Origin: Lachnospiraceae bacterium
GTDB lineage: Bacteria; Bacillota; Clostridia; Lachnospirales; Lachnospiraceae
Length of the DNA stretch: 5,890 nucleotides
Direction: 5' to 3'
NCBI GenBank assembly: GCA_016301965.1
Contig: JAEDOO010000115.1
Location: 1-5,890, forward strand
Shown here: positions 1-5,889 of the stretch, one piece after another
Position numbering within the stretch: the first letter of the stretch is position 1
Layout of the letters: the number at the start of each line of letters is the position of its first letter
Made by a program: the position numbers and the translations under genes
Notes under the pieces: generated by a model
Databases searched by the model: none
What the model was told of the DNA's origin: nothing
Seen by the model: the letters and a program-made list of their open reading frames with translations, nothing else

Positions 1-51
1 CTCCACAGCCATGCCTTGATCGTTGCAGCCGCCGCCTTTGTCGTGTTCTGA
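1..51 (+). CDS. Possible 3' end of a convergent gene, hydrophobic C-terminus (partial)
   Basis: Reading frame 1 is open from the window edge to a TGA at 49-51 and encodes 16 residues ending ALIVAAAAFVVF, which resembles the end of a membrane helix. If real, this is the tail of a plus-strand membrane protein gene converging on glmS, with only 21 bases between the two stop codons and no clear terminator hairpin between them. The evidence is thin: a 17-codon open stretch is expected by chance. On the minus strand an ATG at 13-11 could instead start an ORF leaving the window, but it has no well-placed ribosome binding site. No family can be named. Confidence 0.25.
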   Translation, partial: LHSHALIVAAAAFVVF

Positions 52-72
52 CTATTTTATATCGCCGTTTTC

Positions 73-1911
73 CTACTCCACCGTCACGCTCTTGGCAAGA
101 TTTCGCGGTTTATCCACATCCAGACCCTTGGACACACTGACATAGTATCCCATCAGCTGCAGCGGTATCACTGCCAGAGATGTGGTAAAGTGCTCATCGG
201 TTTTGGGAATATATACAGTAAAATCTGCAGTATCCTCAATCTCATAATTGCCGTAGCTGGTCAGGCCCATCAGATAGGCTCCGCGGCTCTTGCATTCCAC
301 CATATTGCTCAGTGTCTTTTCATAAAGACTGCTCTGGGTCAGCATACCGATCACCAGAGTGCCGTCCTCGATCAGACTGATCGTACCATGTTTTAACTCA
401 CCGGCAGCATATGCCTCACTGTGAATGTAGGAGATCTCCTTCATCTTCAGGCTGCCCTCCAGACTGATGGCATAATCAATGCCCCGGCCAATGAAGAAAA
501 TATCTTTCGCATTGATCTGCTTGGAGGCAAACCACTGAATGCGTTCCTTATCCTCCAGGATCTTGGAAATCTTTTCCGGAAGTGTCTCCAGCTCATCCAG
601 AAGGATTTTATAATATTCCTCATCCACTGTACCACGAATCTTACCGAACTGAATCGCCAGGCAATAGGCCGCAATCAACTGTGTACTGTATGCCTTGGTA
701 GTCGCCACCGCGATCTCCGGCCCTGCCAGTGTATAGAAGACATTGTCTGCCTCCCTCGCAATAGAACTTCCGATCACATTTACGATTGCCAGCGTACGGA
801 TCCCCTTATCCCTGGCCAGCCGAAGAGCCGCCAGACTGTCTGCCGTCTCACCGGACTGACTGATGATCACCACCAGACCCTTTGGATCCAAAAGTGGATT
901 ACGATAGCGGAATTCCGAAGCCAGTTCCACGCGTACCGGAATCTTAGCCAGATCTTCCAGCACATACTGTGCCGCCACACCCACATGGTAGGCAGATCCA
1001 CAGGCTACAATATAGATCTGGGAAATCTCACGAATTTCTTTGTCCGAAAGGCCTACGCTCGAAAGATCCAGCACATCGTCTTTTTTCACAGAATGCAGTG
1101 TATCCGCCACAGCTCTGGGCTGTTCATGGATCTCTTTCATCATAAAGTGCTCATATCCGGCTTTTTCTGCTGCCTGAGCATCCCATTTGATCTCCACACA
1201 CTCCTTTTCGATCTCATCACCATCCAGATTATAAAACGTAATCTCACCTTTTTTCAGGCGAGCCATCTCCATATTGCCGATATAATATACATTTCTTGTA
1301 TATTTCAGAATCGCCGGAACATCCGAAGCCAGGTAAGTCTCGCCCGCAGAGATACCAAGGATCATCGGACTGTCCTTTCTGGCCGCATAGATCTCTCCCG
1401 GATAATCCTTAAACATCAAAGCCAGCGCATAAGAACCACGGATGCGCACGATGGCATGGTTGATCGCATTGACCGGTGTATGCTCATATTTTTTGTAATA
1501 ATAATCCACAAGCTTTACAGCCACCTCTGTATCGGTAGAAGAATAGAAAGTATATCCCCTGCGGATCAGTTTTTCTTTCAGTTCCTGATAATTTTCAATA
1601 ATGCCATTGTGAACACCGACCACAGTACCGTCATCTGACACATGCGGATGCGCATTCACCTCAGAAGGTTCTCCATGGGTTGCCCAGCGAGTATGGCCGA
1701 TACCACAGGTACCCACCATCGCTTTGCCGTTATTGGTCTTTTCCATCAGAACCTTTAACCGACCCTTGGCCTTTACGATTTCTGTCTCCTTATCCTGATC
1801 CCGCACAGCCAGTCCGGCGGAATCATATCCTCTGTATTCAAGCTTTGACAGTCCATCCAGCAAAATCGGAGCCGCCTGCTGAGATCCTGTAAAACCTACT
1901 ATTCCACACAT
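73..1911 (-). CDS. glmS: Glutamine--fructose-6-phosphate aminotransferase (isomerizing)
   Basis: GlmS makes glucosamine-6-phosphate from fructose-6-phosphate and glutamine in the cytoplasm, the committed step to UDP-GlcNAc for peptidoglycan and surface glycans. The 612-residue length is normal for the family (about 600-610). The N-terminal half is a class II glutamine amidotransferase: MCGIVG puts the nucleophile Cys2 directly after the initiator Met, which fixes the start. YRGYDSAG (26-33), GHTRWATHGEPSEVNAHPH (72-90) and HNGIIENY (101-108) form the glutaminase site. Two SIS sugar-isomerase domains follow: the first (about 290-420) has ACGSAYHVG and SQSGETADS (351-359), the second (about 460-600) has EGSLKMKEISYIHSEAYA near 485. 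His508 and Lys607, in the LAKSVTVE tail, fit the isomerase catalytic residues. A GGGAG ribosome binding site lies 10 bases before ATG. It is separated from the upstream LCP gene by a terminator and probably has its own promoter. Confidence 0.98.
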   Translation of the reverse strand: MCGIVGFTGSQQAAPILLDGLSKLEYRGYDSAGLAVRDQDKETEIVKAKGRLKVLMEKTNNGKAMVGTCGIGHTRWATHGEPSEVNAHPHVSDDGTVVGVHNGIIENYQELKEKLIRRGYTFYSSTDTEVAVKLVDYYYKKYEHTPVNAINHAIVRIRGSYALALMFKDYPGEIYAARKDSPMILGISAGETYLASDVPAILKYTRNVYYIGNMEMARLKKGEITFYNLDGDEIEKECVEIKWDAQAAEKAGYEHFMMKEIHEQPRAVADTLHSVKKDDVLDLSSVGLSDKEIREISQIYIVACGSAYHVGVAAQYVLEDLAKIPVRVELASEFRYRNPLLDPKGLVVIISQSGETADSLAALRLARDKGIRTLAIVNVIGSSIAREADNVFYTLAGPEIAVATTKAYSTQLIAAYCLAIQFGKIRGTVDEEYYKILLDELETLPEKISKILEDKERIQWFASKQINAKDIFFIGRGIDYAISLEGSLKMKEISYIHSEAYAAGELKHGTISLIEDGTLVIGMLTQSSLYEKTLSNMVECKSRGAYLMGLTSYGNYEIEDTADFTVYIPKTDEHFTTSLAVIPLQLMGYYVSVSKGLDVDKPRNLAKSVTVE

Positions 1912-1985
1912 ATTGTATACACTCCCTGATAACGTATTTCTTCAAGAATCGGTCTAATCATAGCACATATCCCCCCGTTATGCTA
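1912..1985 (-). promoter_or_regulatory. Probable glmS promoter and short leader
   Basis: On the minus strand, TATGAT at 1962-1957 is preceded by TGC at 1965-1963, an extended -10 element (TGnTATGAT). The matching -35 position, with a 17-base spacer, is TAGCAT at 1985-1980, which is poor; an extended -10 can compensate for this. Transcription would begin near 1950 and give a leader of about 39 bases ending with the GGGAG site at 1926-1922. A promoter is expected here because a terminator at 2100-2129 isolates glmS from the operon upstream. The leader is too short for a glmS ribozyme. Confidence 0.42.
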
Positions 1986-2099
1986 TTCTTTTTTCCAATG
2001 CACCCGGTAATGCCTGCCGTTCTCTATAGTTTATGCATTTTTGCATCACCCTGTCATCTTTTCTTCGATGACGATACCTTCGAGCGGACCGAGCAGGTC

Positions 2100-2129
2100 A
2101 AAAAAGGTGCCGGCTCTCGCCGACACCTT
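2100..2129 (-). terminator. Intrinsic terminator of the cps-like operon
   Basis: Read on the minus strand, an 11-bp stem AAGGTGTCGGC / GCCGGCACCTT with one G-U wobble and a GAGA tetraloop runs straight into a run of six T before a G. It starts 10 bases after the LCP stop codon. The plus strand has no T-run after the stem, so it works in one direction only. It marks the end of the four-gene operon and separates it from glmS. Confidence 0.93.
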
Positions 2130-2139
2130 AATTCATCTC

Positions 2140-3243
2140 TTAATATTCTGTCAAATGATAATTTGCCTTGCTGGCCTTGCCCTGCATGCTCTTACTGATC
2201 TGCTTTACGGTCTCTGACGGCTCATAATCCGTCTCACCATATAAGAATTCATGCACACCAGACGCCATATCCACCAGCGTTACCGGCACCTCATACCATT
2301 TCCCACTTACGCTGCCGCCGTAAAATACCTGCGGGTAAGCAGTCATATCTTCCATCGTGTAGGAAGACAGATCCTGCAAAAGGGCTACCATCTCATCCGT
2401 ATGATAATTGGTGCTGATCTCATCCAGCATCTTCTCTGCCAGCTGGATACGGCCAATCGTATCCAGTTCCTTGGCTTTCGCAAAGACCTTAAACAAGATC
2501 GTACGCTGTCTCTCCGCGCGCTTATAATCGGCACCCTTGGTATAACGGATACGGGAATAGGCCACCGCCTGTGTACCATCCAGAGTGTACGTTCCCGCTG
2601 TCGTAATATGTGCAGAAGATGTACCGCGCACACCATTGACCTCATCAATATATCCATTGATGTACTCGATCTCTGCATCGTTAATATCCTGTTCCACACC
2701 GCCGATCTGATCGATCAGATCACCGACAGTGATAAAATTCACGGTCACATAATGTTCCAGAGAAAGATCCAGATTCTCATTGAGCATCTGAACAGCCAGA
2801 TCCGGTCCGCCATAAGAATGCGCATGGGCAGCCTTGTTAAAGTCATGCCCTTCGATTTTCATCATACAGTCACGATAAATACTGGTCAGACGCACGGTCT
2901 TTGTCTCGTGATCCACATGAACCACCATCATCGAATCGGAACGGGTACCCTTACCCAGATTATTCTCACGGGAATCCACACCAAAGATCACAAAATCTTC
3001 TGTTCCCTCCAGCGGTTTTGTCTCCTCCGGTTCACTTACCGCAGAAGACTCCTCTGCGGATGGAATCTCAGAAACCACCGATGTCTCATTCTGTACCGCC
3101 GATACCGCACTTTCCGTCTGAGGCACACTCTCCTCATCCTGCTTTGCCTTCATACCGGCACCAAACACGATCACAACCAGAACAAGAACCACCGCCAGCA
3201 AAATCCCCAAAAGGATCGGCAGCATATTTCTTTTCTGTTTCAA
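2140..3243 (-). CDS. LCP (LytR-CpsA-Psr) family glycopolymer--peptidoglycan ligase
   Basis: LCP proteins work outside the membrane and move lipid-linked anionic or capsular polymers onto peptidoglycan. The 367-residue protein has a short basic N-terminus, one membrane helix (about 8-29, signal anchor), a Ser/Glu/Thr-rich linker (about 35-80) and an LCP domain (about 82-260). Family motifs are present: FGVDSR (87-92), RSDSMMVVHVD (101-111), LTSIYRD (119-125), NKAAHAHSYGG (136-146) and LDGTQAVAYSRIRY (221-234) followed by the Arg-rich DYKRAERQR (239-247). These supply the Arg and Asp residues that bind metal and pyrophosphate in known LCP structures. About 105 residues follow with no recognised domain. 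The start is TTG at 3243-3241: AAGGGG of the cpsD end and its TGA form a strong ribosome binding site at the right distance, whereas the ATG at codon 7 is too far away. The gap to cpsD is 5 bases, so translation is probably coupled. It equals the streptococcal cpsA role but comes last here. Confidence 0.93.
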   Translation of the reverse strand: MKQKRNMLPILLGILLAVVLVLVVIVFGAGMKAKQDEESVPQTESAVSAVQNETSVVSEIPSAEESSAVSEPEETKPLEGTEDFVIFGVDSRENNLGKGTRSDSMMVVHVDHETKTVRLTSIYRDCMMKIEGHDFNKAAHAHSYGGPDLAVQMLNENLDLSLEHYVTVNFITVGDLIDQIGGVEQDINDAEIEYINGYIDEVNGVRGTSSAHITTAGTYTLDGTQAVAYSRIRYTKGADYKRAERQRTILFKVFAKAKELDTIGRIQLAEKMLDEISTNYHTDEMVALLQDLSSYTMEDMTAYPQVFYGGSVSGKWYEVPVTLVDMASGVHEFLYGETDYEPSETVKQISKSMQGKASKANYHLTEY

Positions 3244-3248
3244 TCAGC

Positions 3249-3950
3249 TCACCCCTTCTCGTAATGTCCGTAATAATTGCCGTAATATTTGCCGTAGTAG
3301 CTGTTTTTCTTCATATTCACTTTATTCAGGATAGTGCCCAGGATCTTCACACCGGACATCTCCAGCTGTCTCTTTGCCGCATTCAGGATACGGCTGCTGG
3401 TGGTTCCCTGGGCCACGACCAGAATGGCTGCATCACAGTGCACACCGATAACCGCCGCATCGATGGCTGCGCCCAGCGGCGCACAGTCCACGAGAACATA
3501 ATCAAAATGTTCTCTGGCAAACTTCATCAGACGGGCAAAATATTCCTTCTCCAGGATCTCTGTCGGATTAGGAACGCTGGGGCCGGAAAAGATCATGAAC
3601 AGATTCGGAACATCTGTGGAGCAGAACACCGCGTCCATACTCTGCTGGCCGGATAAATAATGGGACAGGCCATAGATCTTATTGCCATTAACCGACTGCA
3701 CCTTCATTCGGCCGATCAACAGGGACTTTCTCATATCCGAATCGATGACCAATACCTTCTTATCTGCTTCCGCAATGGATCTTGCCAGATCCATCACCAC
3801 CGTACTCTTTCCCTCATCCGGCACCGCACTGGTAAACAGAATCGTTCTCACATTGTCACCACAGAACTGAATGTTGGTTCGCAGTGTACGCAGAGACTCT
3901 GTCAACGTATAGCTGTGTCTTCTCAGTGATGTAAGTTCTACTTTATTCAT
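3249..3950 (-). CDS. cpsD: CpsD/CapB-type bacterial tyrosine kinase (BY-kinase)
   Basis: This is a cytoplasmic P-loop autokinase that phosphorylates its own C-terminal tyrosines and controls polysaccharide polymerisation together with a CpsC-type membrane partner. The 233 residues match the family. ESLRTLRTNI (18-27) contains the ExxRxxR pattern linked to ring oligomer formation in CapB. Walker A is SAVPDEGKST (41-50, Lys48), Walker A' is VLVIDSDMR (66-74) and Walker B is YVLVDCAP (151-158, Asp155). The tail from 218 to 230 has seven tyrosines in YYG-type repeats, the phosphorylation cluster. There is no transmembrane segment, so it depends on the CpsC-like neighbour for activation. The ribosome binding site AGAGGAAG lies about 8 bases before ATG. 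The gene is in the same reading frame as cpsC, separated by two TAA codons and five further codons. The MinD/ParA-like fold is excluded as a main role by the Tyr tail and the context. Confidence 0.95.
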   Translation of the reverse strand: MNKVELTSLRRHSYTLTESLRTLRTNIQFCGDNVRTILFTSAVPDEGKSTVVMDLARSIAEADKKVLVIDSDMRKSLLIGRMKVQSVNGNKIYGLSHYLSGQQSMDAVFCSTDVPNLFMIFSGPSVPNPTEILEKEYFARLMKFAREHFDYVLVDCAPLGAAIDAAVIGVHCDAAILVVAQGTTSSRILNAAKRQLEMSGVKILGTILNKVNMKKNSYYGKYYGNYYGHYEKG

Positions 3951-3968
3951 ACGATACTCTTCCTCTTA

Positions 3969-4721
3969 TTATTTTCTGGATGATTTTTTTCTCTTCTTGC
4001 TCTTTTTGCTCTTCTTGATAGAATTCAGTTCCTTTTCCTCCAAAGGAATCGATCCAAGTACCGTCAGGCCAACCTTCTTCTCCATATCGGCCGGTGTCAT
4101 GATCGTGTCGTTCATCAGTGTGCTGATGCAGATGATCATCACCACCAGTACTGCGCCCAGCATACCGCCAAGAACCGTATTTTTCTTAATGTTCGGACTT
4201 ACCGGCTCACCATCCGCATATCCCTGCTGGATAATAGTGGGCGGCTCCTGATCCATCTTTTCTGCAATGAATTGAGAGGCAACCACAGCGATCTCATCTG
4301 CGATTCTCTTGGCTTCCACAGGACTGGCATCCGTTACTGTAATTCTAAGGATACGGGAATTATCCGGATTTACCAGAGTCACCTTACTTTTCAGTGCTTT
4401 GGCTGTGTAGTCAAGGTTCTGATTTTTAATTACCTGCTCCAGAACAGGACGGCCAAGTACAACCTCTACATAGTCGTTCGTCAGGTTGGTACCCATCTGC
4501 AGGTCCGCCAGACTGGTGATGGAGGTACTCTTTGACAGAACATACAGCTCAGAGCTGGACTCATACTGCGGTACGATCATATACTTACTGTACCCAAAAA
4601 AGATTCCGGCAAACAGCACTGCGATCAATACCACCATTTTCCAGTGGGAAAGCACCTCGGAAAGCAATTCCAGCAGGTCGATCTCCATCTCTTCCTCACG
4701 ATTTACAAACTCTTTTTCCAT
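3969..4721 (-). CDS. cpsC: CpsC/CapA-type Wzz-domain membrane adaptor of the tyrosine kinase
   Basis: This is a polysaccharide co-polymerase that sets chain length and activates the CpsD kinase. The 250-residue protein has an N-terminal cytoplasmic arm (about 1-26, acidic, EEEMEIDLLELL), a first membrane helix (about 28-44), an extracellular Wzz domain (about 45-182), the SPNIKKN motif just before a second helix (about 183-203), and a cytoplasmic tail (about 204-250). The tail includes ADMEKKVGLTVLGSIP, typical of the region that docks with CpsD. Its last 15 residues are almost all Lys, Arg and Ser, an unusually basic end. GGAGAG lies about 5 bases before ATG. The gap from cpsB is 18 bases. 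An A7 run sits in the codons for the basic tail (plus-strand T run 3984-3990). Assignment is by topology, motif and operon position. The short length without a kinase domain fits the Firmicute split form. Confidence 0.93.
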   Translation of the reverse strand: MEKEFVNREEEMEIDLLELLSEVLSHWKMVVLIAVLFAGIFFGYSKYMIVPQYESSSELYVLSKSTSITSLADLQMGTNLTNDYVEVVLGRPVLEQVIKNQNLDYTAKALKSKVTLVNPDNSRILRITVTDASPVEAKRIADEIAVVASQFIAEKMDQEPPTIIQQGYADGEPVSPNIKKNTVLGGMLGAVLVVMIICISTLMNDTIMTPADMEKKVGLTVLGSIPLEEKELNSIKKSKKSKKRKKSSRK

Positions 4722-4739
4722 ACTTCTCTCCAGTACTTT

Positions 4740-5453
4740 TTATTTTTTATCCAAAATGCGCTCTGCATTTGTACAAAACAGCTTTCTGGCGTAAGACACG
4801 CCATATTTCTTTTCTACATGTTTTCTGCATTTTCCCAGACGATTCGGCCTGTCCTTACAGTCATGAGCATCACTGGCCACAAAATCCGCAAGTTCTTCCT
4901 TAAGCACCTTATGGCAGAACTGCTTCACCGGGCGGCCCAGCATGCCCAGAATACTGTCCGCATTGAGCTGTACCATGGCACCCAGCTCTGACAAATCCTC
5001 CACAAGATCGGGATTTTTCCTGAGACACTCATATCTTTCAATATGCGCAAGAATCGGCGTATAACCGCTCTGGATCAATTCCTGAATGTATCGGCATATG
5101 CCATCGTATGACACAGAATCACTAAACTCCGTCAATACATACTCCCCGAAATTCAAAGAAGAACAGCGATTACTCCTGAGATCCATCGCAAGTGTATCCG
5201 AAACCCGGCACTCACAGCCAAGATGCAGCTGTACACCTATGTTATGCGACTCCTTTTTAAGTCGCAAAAAATGCTTTAATACCCTGTCCACCGGATACGG
5301 AAATATCTCTTTGTGATAATGCGGAGTCAGAATCATATCCGTGATTCCCTGATCGGCCGCCTCCTGCAGCATATCCAGAGACTCCGACATGGTTTTGGCA
5401 CCGTCATCTACACCATACAATACATGCGAGTGAATATCTATCGTTCTCTGCAT
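4740..5453 (-). CDS. cpsB: CpsB/YwqE-type PHP-domain protein-tyrosine phosphatase
   Basis: CpsB-type phosphatases are metal-dependent cytoplasmic enzymes that remove phosphate from the CpsD tyrosine tail and reset the capsule-control cycle. The 237-residue protein keeps the PHP metal ligands in order: DIHSHVLYGVDDGAKT (6-21, His8, His10, Asp16), TPHYH (43-47), GCE (79-81, Glu81), AHIERY (136-141, His137) and SDAHD (194-198, Asp195, His197). Being first in an operon with cpsC and cpsD supports the phosphatase role over other PHP enzymes such as histidinol phosphatase. The ATG at 5453 is the only start that keeps the DIHSH motif, with an in-frame TAA seven codons upstream. Its nearest ribosome binding sequence, GAAGG, ends one base before ATG, which is unusually close. 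Translation may be weak or coupled to a leader ORF. Confidence 0.95.
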   Translation of the reverse strand: MQRTIDIHSHVLYGVDDGAKTMSESLDMLQEAADQGITDMILTPHYHKEIFPYPVDRVLKHFLRLKKESHNIGVQLHLGCECRVSDTLAMDLRSNRCSSLNFGEYVLTEFSDSVSYDGICRYIQELIQSGYTPILAHIERYECLRKNPDLVEDLSELGAMVQLNADSILGMLGRPVKQFCHKVLKEELADFVASDAHDCKDRPNRLGKCRKHVEKKYGVSYARKLFCTNAERILDKK

Positions 5454-5512
5454 ACCTTCACGTTTATTCTTTTAATACAAAACAAAAATAGCTCTGAGTC
5501 GAAGTTCACCAC
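5438..5512 (-). CDS. Possible 24-codon leader ORF overlapping the cpsB start
   Basis: A GTG at 5512-5510, with a second GTG directly after it, opens 24 codons ending in TAG at 5440-5438. This end overlaps the first 16 bases of cpsB in another frame. An AAGGGA sequence lies about 11 bases before the GTG. Ribosomes on this ORF would cross the 3' arm and T-run of the leader hairpin and finish at the cpsB start, so translation could both block termination and feed cpsB. The coding region has no regulatory codon run and no recognised family. It could easily be a chance ORF. Confidence 0.2.
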   Translation of the reverse strand: MVNFDSELFLFCIKRINVKVCRER

Positions 5513-5554
5513 CGACAACTCTTCCCTTACCGGTTAAAACCTACTGAGAGCTAT
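5484..5554 (-). promoter_or_regulatory. Structured 5' leader with terminator-like closing stem (candidate attenuator)
   Basis: Read on the minus strand, ATAGCTCT (5554-5547) pairs perfectly with AGAGCTAT (5495-5488), and the 3' arm runs directly into TTTTTGTTTT. The 51 bases enclosed contain a second hairpin, GAGTTG (5521-5516) with CGACTC (5501-5496), one G-U pair and a 14-base loop, plus the small self-complementary GGTTTTAACC. The element lies between promoter P2 and cpsB, starting about 14 bases after the predicted transcript start. A closing stem joined to a U-run suggests control by termination, through a ligand, a protein or translation. I recognise no known riboswitch class, and it does not resemble the Bacillus EAR element as far as I can judge by eye. 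Confidence 0.45.
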
Positions 5555-5574
5555 AACGCAAGTTTACGCAAAAC

Positions 5575-5603
5575 ATTATAAAACCCTTTATCAAGAATAG
5601 CAA
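5575..5603 (-). promoter_or_regulatory. Promoter P2 of the cps-like operon
   Basis: On the minus strand, TTGCTA (5603-5598) and a perfect TATAAT (5580-5575) are separated by 17 bases. Transcription would start near 5568, about 115 bases before cpsB, and begin just upstream of the structured leader. Two ACGCA copies on the plus strand (5556-5560 and 5566-5570), ten bases apart, lie over the predicted start. Confidence 0.65.
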
Positions 5604-5649
5604 CAGGAAAATACAGGTTTAGACAATTTTTTTCATAGTATTTAACAAA

Positions 5650-5679
5650 ATTTTACAGTAGGCTGGTGTCCATTGTCAA
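5650..5679 (-). promoter_or_regulatory. Promoter P1 of the cps-like operon
   Basis: On the minus strand, a perfect TTGACA (5679-5674) is followed after 18 bases by TAAAAT (5655-5650). The start would be near 5643, giving a leader of about 190 bases that passes through P2 and the structured element. Two promoters in series suggest separate inputs to the same operon, but either could be inactive. Confidence 0.55.
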
Positions 5680-5804
5680 CGGCCCTATTACTTTTTATAT
5701 GTTTTCAATACATTCTTTCATTTCAACCGCATACAGCAGAAATTTTTATTAGAGATTATCTACAGATTTTTCAGAAACACTGTATTTTTTGTCTAAAATG
5801 TCCT

Positions 5805-5834
5805 TTGAAAGGCACCGTAAAAAAATGATATACT
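5805..5834 (+). promoter_or_regulatory. Strong divergent promoter with extended -10
   Basis: TTGAAA (5805-5810) and TATACT (5829-5834) are 18 bases apart, and TGA at 5826-5828 makes an extended -10. Transcription would start near 5841 and read out of the window to the right, away from cpsB. The -35 box lies inside an interrupted palindrome CCTTTGAAAGG (5802-5812), which could be an operator. Confidence 0.65.
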
Positions 5835-5840
5835 GTACAT

Positions 5841-5889
5841 ACAACGAGTGGCATGTGCGTAATTCCAGTTGCGCACATGCCACTTTTTT
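5841..5889 (+). ncRNA. Candidate short RNA or attenuated leader, about 49 nt
   Basis: The predicted transcript begins near 5841 and, seven bases later, enters a long hairpin ending in a T-run. Almost the whole RNA would be the hairpin itself with a short single-stranded 5' end. It may be a stable small RNA, or the aborted leader of a plus-strand operon that begins beyond the window and is expressed only when termination is prevented. No RNA family was recognised. Confidence 0.35.
5848..5889 (+). terminator. Intrinsic terminator hairpin just after the divergent promoter
   Basis: GTGGCATGTGCG (5848-5859) pairs perfectly with CGCACATGCCAC (5872-5883). Inner U-G and two A-U pairs extend it to 15 bp around a 6-base loop, TTCCAG. 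T5884-5889 follow. On the minus strand the hairpin has no T-run, so it acts on plus-strand transcription only. No plus-strand gene precedes it inside the window, so the transcript it stops must come from the promoter at 5805-5834 or from elsewhere upstream. Confidence 0.85.

Noticed and set aside
421..1638. 405-codon plus-strand open frame inside glmS
   Set aside because: It lies fully antisense to glmS, has Cys/His/Ile-rich composition typical of a shadow frame, and shows no domain. The same applies to plus-strand open frames within the cps genes, including 2251-3264 and 2901-3656.
1979..2053. Short minus-strand ORF of about 22 codons (MQKC...) before glmS
   Set aside because: The only ribosome-like sequence nearly touches the ATG, and it lies upstream of the probable glmS promoter. 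Chance is the simpler explanation.
2052..2071. Small hairpin GTCATC / GATGAC between the operon terminator and glmS
   Set aside because: Six base pairs with an 8-base loop and no T-run. Too weak to call a terminator or a regulatory element.
1980..2198. 72-codon plus-strand open frame between the LCP gene and glmS
   Set aside because: It runs through the LCP terminator and into the LCP coding region on the opposite strand, with no ribosome site and no family resemblance.
5484..5570. Resemblance of the leader (GAGCTA, GTTTTAACC) to type II CRISPR repeat or tracrRNA segments
   Set aside because: Only short fragments are shared. There is no repeat array, no second repeat copy and no cas gene in the window.
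5618..5797. Inverted repeat TTTAGACAA (5618-5626) / TTGTCTAAA (5789-5797) enclosing promoter P1, as in an invertible capsule promoter
   Set aside because: Nine bases in AT-rich DNA is near chance level. Known invertible promoters have longer repeats, and no recombinase gene is visible.
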